A stretch of 64,000 nt of DNA, from assembly GCF_006912135.1 (NCBI RefSeq), contig NZ_VIRS01000029.1, forward strand, positions 1 through 64,000, given 5' to 3'. The notes beneath the pieces were generated by a model. The model worked only from the letters and a program-made list of their open reading frames with translations, ran no database searches and was not told where the DNA came from. A program made the translations under genes and the position numbers. Positions 58,128 through 64,000 of the stretch are shown in pieces. Positions within the stretch are counted from its first letter, which is position 1, and each line of letters opens with the position of its first letter. This DNA is from Cryptosporangium phraense (GTDB lineage: Bacteria; Actinomycetota; Actinomycetes; Mycobacteriales; Cryptosporangiaceae).

Positions 58128-59291
58128 ATGAAGATCACAGCCGTCACGCCGATCCCGGTGACCGTCGAGCTCGGCCGCGAGCCCATGTCGTTCTCGTTCG
58201 TCCGGATCGAGACCGACGAGGGCCTGGTCGGGTACGGCGAGGCCTGCGACAGCTACGCCGCCACCTACGCCGGCGTGATCGGCGAGATCATCACCCAGGT
58301 GCTGTCGCCGCTGCTCGTCGGCCGGGAGTTCGTCGTCGTCGAACCGGTCGTCGAGCACCTGCGCCTGGCCACCCGGCGTCGGCTGGGCGAGAAGGGCGTC
58401 GCGGCTCACGCCCGCAGCGCGGTCGAGATCGCGCTCTGGGACCTCGTCGCCCAGGCCGCCGGACGATCGGTCAGCGAGCAGCTCGGCCAGGTCCGCGACC
58501 GGGTGAACGTCTACGCGTCCTCGACGTTCCTCGACGAGGGCCCGGCCCAGTTCCACGCCGACCTGCTCGCCCCGCTCCTGGAGCGGGGCGTCCGGTACGC
58601 GAAGGTCCGCGTCGGCCCGCGCTGGCAGCAGGACCTGCGCACGCTCACCGAGCTGCGCGACCTGCTCCCGGACGACCTCGAGCTGATGATCGACGGCAGC
58701 GACACGTTCACGCTGCCGACCGCGATGCAGGTCGCCGAGCGGCTGGGCGACCTCGGCATCCGCTGGTTCGAGGAGCCGATCCCGCAGGCCAACCGGGCGG
58801 CGATCGCGGCCCTGTCGGCCCGGTCGAGCGTCCCGATCGCCTACGGCGAGCACCTCTACGGACGGGAGGACATGCTCGACGCGCTGGCCAACGACGGCAT
58901 CTCGGTCGTCCAGCCCGACGCCTCGACCTGCGGGATCGCCGAGGCCCGGGCCGTCGCCGGAATCGCGACGTTCTACGGAGCGCGGGTCGTGCCGCACATC
59001 TGCGCCGGTCCGGTCGCGCTCGCCGCCAACCTGGCGGTGGCGGCGTCGGTGCACAACATCAACCTGGTCGAGTACCCGTTCTTCCTGGAGCCGGCCTGGG
59101 AAGCGCTCGGGGGTGGCAAGCAGTTCGGCATCGAGGCGATCGAGGACGGCTCGCTCGCGGTCCCGTCCGGCCCGGGTCTCGGCGTCCGCCTGCCCGAGGA
59201 CGCGGCCACGACGTACCCGTACCGGCTCCCCGGCACCCGGATCGTCGGGACTGTCGGCGGAGTGCTCGACCGCTTCGTCGGGGACCGCTGA
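58128..59291 (+). CDS. Enolase-superfamily dehydratase, mandelate racemase subgroup
   Basis: The 387-residue enzyme has K159-V-R161 in place of the usual K-x-K base motif, magnesium ligands D189, E215 and E241, and the D264/H290 (V-V-P-H) dyad that acts as the second base. This is an acid-sugar dehydratase or racemase active site, but the Arg change and G-E-H-L-Y-G motif prevent naming a substrate. It differs clearly from the dehydratase at 25026-26204, with no transporter attached. The amidohydrolase gene converges on it, 20 bases separating the stops. Confidence 0.87.
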   Translation: MKITAVTPIPVTVELGREPMSFSFVRIETDEGLVGYGEACDSYAATYAGVIGEIITQVLSPLLVGREFVVVEPVVEHLRLATRRRLGEKGVAAHARSAVEIALWDLVAQAAGRSVSEQLGQVRDRVNVYASSTFLDEGPAQFHADLLAPLLERGVRYAKVRVGPRWQQDLRTLTELRDLLPDDLELMIDGSDTFTLPTAMQVAERLGDLGIRWFEEPIPQANRAAIAALSARSSVPIAYGEHLYGREDMLDALANDGISVVQPDASTCGIAEARAVAGIATFYGARVVPHICAGPVALAANLAVAASVHNINLVEYPFFLEPAWEALGGGKQFGIEAIEDGSLAVPSGPGLGVRLPEDAATTYPYRLPGTRIVGTVGGVLDRFVGDR

Positions 59292-59311
59292 GGGCCTCGG
59301 GCCCGTCGGGC

Positions 59312-60676
59312 TCAGGAAGGCAGTTCGAGGGCTCCGCTGAAGCGGAGCCCGTCGACCTCGACCCCGACCTGCTTCAGCAGCCGATCCCGGCTCGCCTCGG
59401 CCTGCCGCACCAGGTCGTCCCGGTCGACGCCGAGCACCGCGCCGTTCCACTTCCGCGGTACCCCGTCGACGACGACCGCGGTGACGTCCTGCGACTCGGC
59501 GTAACTGGCCACCGCACCGAGGTGGGACGCGATCGGGCGCAGCCGGGCCAGTGAGAACACGGTCAGGTCGGCCTTGGCGCCCGGCCGCAGCACGCCGATC
59601 GTCCCGTCCAGACCGGCGGCCCGGGCCCCGCCGACGGTCGCCGCCCGCAGCGCGTCCCGGACCCCGTACGGCCGCGGGGCATCCGCGGAACCGGCCTGGG
59701 CGGCCGCGTAGGCCTGGCCGCGCTGGGTGATCAGCAGCGTGCGCAGCTCGCCGAGCAGGTCACTGCCGTACTCGAACTCGTTGTCGGTGCTGATCGCCTC
59801 CTGGACGCCGAACCGGTTCGCGGTGAGCACCGGGCCGGCGACCGCGAGCCCGTAGTGCGGATCCGACCGGGGCACCAGCGCGATCGCCGCCCCGCTGTCG
59901 GCGATCGCCCGCCAGTGGGCGTCGGCCAGGCCCAGGACGTGGTCGAGCGTGACGTGCGGGCCGAGCAGCTCCGGCGTCATCACCGCGTCCAGGTCGCCCA
60001 TCCCGGCGATCGTCTCGGCGACCAGCCCGAGCCCGTTCTCGGCCGCGAACGTCAGACCCGCCACCGAGGGGAACAGCTCCATCAGCCGGACGTCGATCCG
60101 CGGGTCGTCGGCCGTCGAGTCCCGCAGGTCGAGGACGGCCCGGTGCAGGTGGGCGTCCGGCTGACCCAGGCCGACCCCGGCCGCCACGACCGCGCGCAGC
60201 CCCGCTTCGCGGAGCGCGCCGACGACCGCCTGCCCGTGCTCCAGGCTCCGGACGTTGTGGCTGTTGTCGACGATCGTCGTGACGCCCTGCTCGATCGCCC
60301 GCACGGCTGTGACGCGTTCCCCGATCGCGACGTCGTCGGGCGTCATCAGCGGGGCCAGCGTGGTGTGGGTGAGGTTCAGGTAGGCCATGATGTCGCTGTC
60401 CGGCGAGATCCCGCGCAGCGCGCCCTCCCAGGCGTGCACGTGCCCGTCGACGAGCCCCGGCGTGATCACGGTGCCGGTGGCGTCGACGACCAGCGCGCCG
60501 GCCGGCGCCGAGGCGCCCGCGCCCGGCCCGACCGCGGTGATCGTGGGGCCGGTGACGACGACGTCGCCGACGAAGTCGCCCACCGCCGGGTCCATCGTGA
60601 TGACGCTGGCGCCGGTGAACACGACGGTCCGGCCCGGCGTCCACTCGTCCGGGACGTGCCGATCAGTCATCTCCAC
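59312..60676 (-). CDS. Metal-dependent amidohydrolase (ATZ/TRZ-deaminase type)
   Basis: The 454-residue amidohydrolase (PF01979) has the metal site D-G-H-V-H-A-W-E-G near 77-85, a later His in H-V-T-L-D-H near 240 and the catalytic Asp in S-T-D-N-E-F near 300. Beta-sandwich segments lie at both ends, including A-D-L-T-V-F near 375. The family deaminates or dechlorinates N-heterocycles and related compounds. GTG 60676 follows GGAGG. It lies just downstream of a LuxR regulator on the same strand. Confidence 0.88.
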   Translation of the reverse strand: MEMTDRHVPDEWTPGRTVVFTGASVITMDPAVGDFVGDVVVTGPTITAVGPGAGASAPAGALVVDATGTVITPGLVDGHVHAWEGALRGISPDSDIMAYLNLTHTTLAPLMTPDDVAIGERVTAVRAIEQGVTTIVDNSHNVRSLEHGQAVVGALREAGLRAVVAAGVGLGQPDAHLHRAVLDLRDSTADDPRIDVRLMELFPSVAGLTFAAENGLGLVAETIAGMGDLDAVMTPELLGPHVTLDHVLGLADAHWRAIADSGAAIALVPRSDPHYGLAVAGPVLTANRFGVQEAISTDNEFEYGSDLLGELRTLLITQRGQAYAAAQAGSADAPRPYGVRDALRAATVGGARAAGLDGTIGVLRPGAKADLTVFSLARLRPIASHLGAVASYAESQDVTAVVVDGVPRKWNGAVLGVDRDDLVRQAEASRDRLLKQVGVEVDGLRFSGALELPS

Positions 60677-60734
60677 TGCGTTCCTCCGAGGGTCGGTGCT
60701 GTCCTCTCACCCTGGAACGGGCCGGGAGCGGCCG

Positions 60735-61793
60735 TCACCCCTCGTTTGCGGGGTACGCGAACACGGTGGCCACGAGTTCGCCCCGGCTGCTCACCCCGAC
60801 CTTGGCGAAGATCGTTTTGAGGTAGTCCCGCACCGTGTGCGGCGAGAGGAACAGCTCGGCCGCGATCTCCTGGCTGGTCAGCCCGCGTGCCACGGCCCGG
60901 GTGACCTGCTGCTCGCGCGGGGTGAGCGCGTGCGCGGCGACGAGGATCGGGGCGATCTGTTCCGCGCGGGCGGGTTCCACGGTCACCGCGGTCGGCCCGG
61001 GGGAGCCGTCCGGCCCGCGCAGCCGGGACGCGTGCAGGGAGAGCCAGCGCCCGGACGCGGCCCGCAGCCGGGTGACCGCGGGACCGGGGTCCCGGCCGAG
61101 CACGACCGCGGTGGCCCGGGCCGTGATCGCGTGCACCGGGGTCATCGTGGCCGGGAACGCCCGCCAGTCCGGGCCGCCGATCTCCGCGAACAGAATCTCG
61201 GCCTGGGCGTCGAGCGAGAGCAGCGTGCCGCGGGCGTCGAACAGCGCGGTGCCGGGGCCCGCGGGCGCGGCCGGGCTCCGCGTCCCGGCCGCGAACGCCC
61301 GCAGCGCCCGGGCGACCGGCGGGACGATCTGCTGGATCTGTTCGCGGTCACCGGCGGTGAACGGCGCGCGCGAGCGTTCCCGGTACAGGTCGAGGACGCC
61401 CCAGGTCGTGGTGCCGAGCCGGAACGCGGCCCGGAGCTCGTCGCCGTAGCCCTGCGGAGCCAGGTACTCGCGGAAGCGGGCGCTGCTGGCCGGCCGGTTG
61501 CCGGTGACGTCGTAGAGTGTCCCGACGCCCGGGGAGCTGCGGGCCACGTCCCGGAAGAGCAGGGCGTCCTCGACGAGGCACTCCCGTTCCCAGTAGGACT
61601 CGCAGTGGCCGGTGCCGATGTTCTCCACCCGGACGGCGCTGGTGCCGAGCAGGGTGGCCGGGTCGGTGGCGAACCAGGCCGCGCCGTCGAACGGGACCAG
61701 GTCGTGCAGCTGATCGGAGACGGCCTCGAACAGCGCCACCTCGGAGCTCGCGACCCGGCAGGCCCGGACCACCGCGTCGACCTTCGCGTTCAC
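60735..61793 (-). CDS. LuxR-family transcriptional regulator
   Basis: The 352-residue regulator has a GAF-like N-terminal sensor region (about 15-175), a middle domain with PAS-like character (about 185-270) and a C-terminal LuxR helix-turn-helix (about 288-345: L-T-P-R-E-Q-Q-V-T-R-A-V-A-R-G-L, then S-P-H-T-V-R-D-Y-L-K). There is no receiver domain, so a small ligand is the likely signal. GTG 61793 follows GGAGGAGG. It probably controls the amidohydrolase 58 bases downstream. Confidence 0.9.
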   Translation of the reverse strand: MNAKVDAVVRACRVASSEVALFEAVSDQLHDLVPFDGAAWFATDPATLLGTSAVRVENIGTGHCESYWERECLVEDALLFRDVARSSPGVGTLYDVTGNRPASSARFREYLAPQGYGDELRAAFRLGTTTWGVLDLYRERSRAPFTAGDREQIQQIVPPVARALRAFAAGTRSPAAPAGPGTALFDARGTLLSLDAQAEILFAEIGGPDWRAFPATMTPVHAITARATAVVLGRDPGPAVTRLRAASGRWLSLHASRLRGPDGSPGPTAVTVEPARAEQIAPILVAAHALTPREQQVTRAVARGLTSQEIAAELFLSPHTVRDYLKTIFAKVGVSSRGELVATVFAYPANEG

Positions 61794-61823
61794 GGCGTTC
61801 CTCCTCCGGCCGGTTCGTCCAGA

Positions 61824-62309
61824 CTAGGACGTCGCGGTCCGAGCCCGCTCCTCCCGGCGGGTGGCCAGGCGGATGGCGGCCACCCCGGCCACCACGCCGA
61901 GCACCGCGCAGGCCGCGACGACCACCCCGGGTGCGTGCAGGTCCAGCGCGGTCACGATCGCGAACCCGTCGAACAGCGAGATCAGGACGAACCCGACGTG
62001 GCCGATGAACGCTACCTCCCAGGCCGCCGGCCGATCGCGGAGTGCCGCCGTCGCACCCCGGATCCGCCAGAGGAGATACAGCCCCAGCAGCGCCAGGCCG
62101 CCGAACGTCAGCCGCTTGGCGGTCGGGAGTCCGCTCCAGTCGACGAGGATCACCGCGATCAGCGCGGCCACCGCGATGGGACCGGCCACCGCGAACGTCA
62201 GGAATCCGGGCGACCGGACCGATCGCGGGAGCCGGGCGACCACAGTGCACCCGGCGACGAAGCAGGCGATGGCGGCGACCGCGTGCACACCGATCAGGAG
62301 GTCGTGCAT
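61824..62309 (-). CDS. Small membrane protein of unknown function
   Basis: The 161-residue protein has about five hydrophobic helices (near 5-25, 35-55, 63-80, 95-115 and 125-145) with short loops and an Arg-rich C-terminus. It has W-R-I-R-G in a cytoplasmic loop. I do not recognise the family; it has the size of small actinobacterial hypothetical membrane proteins. ATG 62309 gives a hydrophobic start, M-H-D-L-L-I-G-V. It is upstream of the LuxR gene on the same strand. Confidence 0.65.
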   Translation of the reverse strand: MHDLLIGVHAVAAIACFVAGCTVVARLPRSVRSPGFLTFAVAGPIAVAALIAVILVDWSGLPTAKRLTFGGLALLGLYLLWRIRGATAALRDRPAAWEVAFIGHVGFVLISLFDGFAIVTALDLHAPGVVVAACAVLGVVAGVAAIRLATRREERARTATS

Positions 62310-62662
62310 GAGCCCAGTGTCCGGCGCCCCGCCCGCCCGCAACACCCCCGATTCGACGCCAATTCAGCGATCCGTGCACCGCAGCGTCGGGACCGTAGAC
62401 GACGGTGAAGTCGCCGCTGATCCGGGTGGCCGGCCGCGGGGTCGCAGCCGGTCCGGCGACGCGGTGGCCACCGCGGTACCTCGCCGACGATCGGCGGTGG
62501 AGCGTCCCAGTCCAGCACGGCGCGGAGCCGCTCGCGGCCCGCGGCACCGCCGCCGCCCCCATCCGTGGTTAGCGCGAGCGTCTGTCCAGCTCGACCGTTG
62601 ACCAATCGTCGCCGACGAGCGACCGTCGGTAGGCACCTGAGCACATGAACCAAAGGAGTGTC
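62310..62662. other. Intergenic stretch before the monooxygenase gene
   Basis: No intact gene is seen in these 353 bases. A short minus-strand frame has protein-like character (I-S-G-D-F-T-V-V-Y-G-P-D) but no proper start or domain. The region probably holds the promoter of the monooxygenase, whose ribosome site AAAGGAG lies at 62653. Confidence 0.4.
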
Positions 62663-64000
62663 ATGTCTCGAACGCCGTCCGACGTCACCACATCCTGGCT
62701 CCACGACTTCGAAGCCGCGCTCGCCGCCCGCGACCCCGACCGCGTCGCCGCGCTCTTCGCCCCCACGAGCTTCTGGCGCGACCTCGTCGCGTTCACCTGG
62801 AACATCACCACCGCCGAGAACCGCGCGGGCGTGCGCGACCTGGCCGCCGCGACCTCGGCCGCCGCGTCGAACTTCCGCGTCACCGAGGCCGAGGACGTCG
62901 ACGGCGTCCCGACCGCGTACTTCACGTTCGAGACCGCCGTCGGACGCGGCTCCGGCCTGTTACGGCTCACCGACGAGGGTGCCTTCACGCTGCTGACGAC
63001 GCTCGACGAGCTGAAAGGCCACGAGGAGACGCGCCCGAAGGGCGTGGACCACGGCGCCCGGAAGGACCGCGTCACCTGGACGGAACGCCGCACCGCCGAG
63101 CTCGAGAACCCGCACCCCGAGGTCGTGGTCATCGGCGGCGGCCAGGGTGGCATCGCGCTGGGGGCGCGGCTGCGCCAGCTCGGCATCGACCACCTGGTCG
63201 TCGACAAGCACGAGCGCCCCGGTGACCAGTGGCGCAGCCGCTACAAATCCCTCTGCCTGCACGACCCGGTCTGGTACGACCACCTGCCGTACATCCCGTT
63301 CCCGACGAACTGGCCGGTGTTCGCGCCGAAGGACAAGATCGGCGACTGGCTCGAGATGTACACCCGGGTCATGGAGGTCAACTACTGGGGCTCCACGACG
63401 GCCACGAACGCCCGCTGGGACGACGTCGAGAAGGAATGGACGGTCACCGTCGACCGCGCGGGCCAGACCGTCGTGCTGCACCCGAAGCACCTCGTCTTCG
63501 CCCTCGGGGTGTCGGGGAAGCCCAACGTGCCGGTCATCCCGGGGCAGGACGTGTTCGCCGGCGAGCAGCACCACAGCTCGCAGCACCCGGGGCCGGACGC
63601 GTACAAAGACCGGAAGGTCGTCGTCATCGGGTCGAACAACTCGGCGTTCGACATCTGCGGCGCGCTCTGGGAGGTCGGAGCCGACGTCACGATGGTGCAG
63701 CGCAGCTCGACGCACATCGTGCGGTCGGACTCGCTGATGGAGATCGCGCTCGGCGACCTCTACTCCGAGCGGGCCGTGGCCGCGGGCGTCACCACGCACA
63801 AGGCCGACACGATCTTCGCGTCGCTGCCCTACCGGCTGCTGCCGACCGTCCAGATCCCGGTCTACGAGGCGATCGCCGAGCACGACCGGGACTTCTACCA
63901 GCGGCTGGAGAAGTCCGGCTTCCGCCACGACTGGGGCGACGACGGGTCCGGGTTGTTCCTGAAGTACCTGCGCCGCGGATCGGGCTACTACATCGACGTC
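62663..64000 (+). CDS. NTF2-like domain fused to flavin-dependent monooxygenase (partial, right edge)
   Basis: The first 446 codons are present; the gene runs off the window. ATG 62663 follows AAAGGAGTGTC. Residues about 10-125 form an NTF2/SnoaL-like domain (W-L-H-D-F-E-A-A-L-A-A-R-D near the start). An FAD-binding Rossmann fold follows with V-V-V-I-G-G-G-Q-G-G near 155-164, and an NAD(P)H-binding fold with V-V-V-I-G-S-N-N-S-A near 320-329. This is the flavin monooxygenase/Baeyer-Villiger-like group of actinobacteria, which oxygenate ketones, amines or sulfur compounds. Confidence 0.88.
   Translation, partial: MSRTPSDVTTSWLHDFEAALAARDPDRVAALFAPTSFWRDLVAFTWNITTAENRAGVRDLAAATSAAASNFRVTEAEDVDGVPTAYFTFETAVGRGSGLLRLTDEGAFTLLTTLDELKGHEETRPKGVDHGARKDRVTWTERRTAELENPHPEVVVIGGGQGGIALGARLRQLGIDHLVVDKHERPGDQWRSRYKSLCLHDPVWYDHLPYIPFPTNWPVFAPKDKIGDWLEMYTRVMEVNYWGSTTATNARWDDVEKEWTVTVDRAGQTVVLHPKHLVFALGVSGKPNVPVIPGQDVFAGEQHHSSQHPGPDAYKDRKVVVIGSNNSAFDICGALWEVGADVTMVQRSSTHIVRSDSLMEIALGDLYSERAVAAGVTTHKADTIFASLPYRLLPTVQIPVYEAIAEHDRDFYQRLEKSGFRHDWGDDGSGLFLKYLRRGSGYYIDV

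Overview
The window comes from a high-GC actinomycete chromosome. The signs are very GC-rich third codon positions, many GTG starts, long same-strand chains with ATGA/GTGA stop-start overlaps, a PF04672-type SAM methyltransferase, a CGNR regulator, and a density of importers and one-component regulators typical of soil saprotrophs. I cannot name the genus. No rRNA, phage, insertion sequence or CRISPR array was seen.

Region 1 (about 240-15443) is a plus-strand catabolic island. A VanA-like Rieske oxygenase, a 50-residue C-x-C protein and a VanB-like reductase are followed by an IclR regulator, a complete oligopeptide/nickel-type ABC importer with a fused permease-ATPase, two alpha/beta hydrolases, a family III CoA-transferase, two proteins of the 2-hydroxyacyl-CoA dehydratase fold and a PaaX-type regulator. 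Read together: import, oxidative demethylation or hydroxylation, ester or lactone opening, CoA activation, and an unusual CoA-thioester step. The substrate is unknown. The dehydratase-like pair lacks most expected iron-sulfur cysteines, so this looks like an undescribed pathway.

Region 2 (15444-20594) is a LacI-controlled sugar importer with an SGNH hydrolase; two matching 20-bp operators flank the lacI gene. A membrane GGDEF protein and a LuxR remnant follow. Region 3 (22186-32901) is a sugar-acid locus: a FadR-type regulator; a minus-strand operon of aldose dehydrogenase, lactonase, mutarotase, acid-sugar dehydratase and ABC importer; and a divergent plus-strand operon of two dehydrogenases, KDPG-type aldolase and KDG-type kinase. 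It fits oxidation of L-fucose, L-rhamnose or a related sugar. Region 4 (32948-36807) has a small antitoxin-like gene with a frameshifted partner and a third sugar importer whose binding-protein and permease genes are separated by a perfect 16-bp hairpin.

Region 5 (36810-47555) is a patchwork: an SNF2 helicase, a 1-kb stretch with a tRNA-like gene lacking a D-arm and a methyltransferase remnant, acetyltransferases, an EamA exporter divergent from a CGNR regulator, an epoxide hydrolase, a decayed kinase-like gene, a UBP zinc-finger protein, and an SDR/TetR pair sharing palindromic operators. Region 6 (47566-54626) is one minus-strand operon (polar amino-acid importer, asparaginase-II family protein, CutC, ROK kinase) facing a ROK repressor; the mix suggests use of a sugar-amino acid conjugate. 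Region 7 (54627-64000) has an apparently gene-free stretch, a TetR/MFS efflux pair, an enolase-superfamily dehydratase, an amidohydrolase with a LuxR regulator, a small membrane protein and, cut by the right edge, an NTF2-fused flavin monooxygenase.
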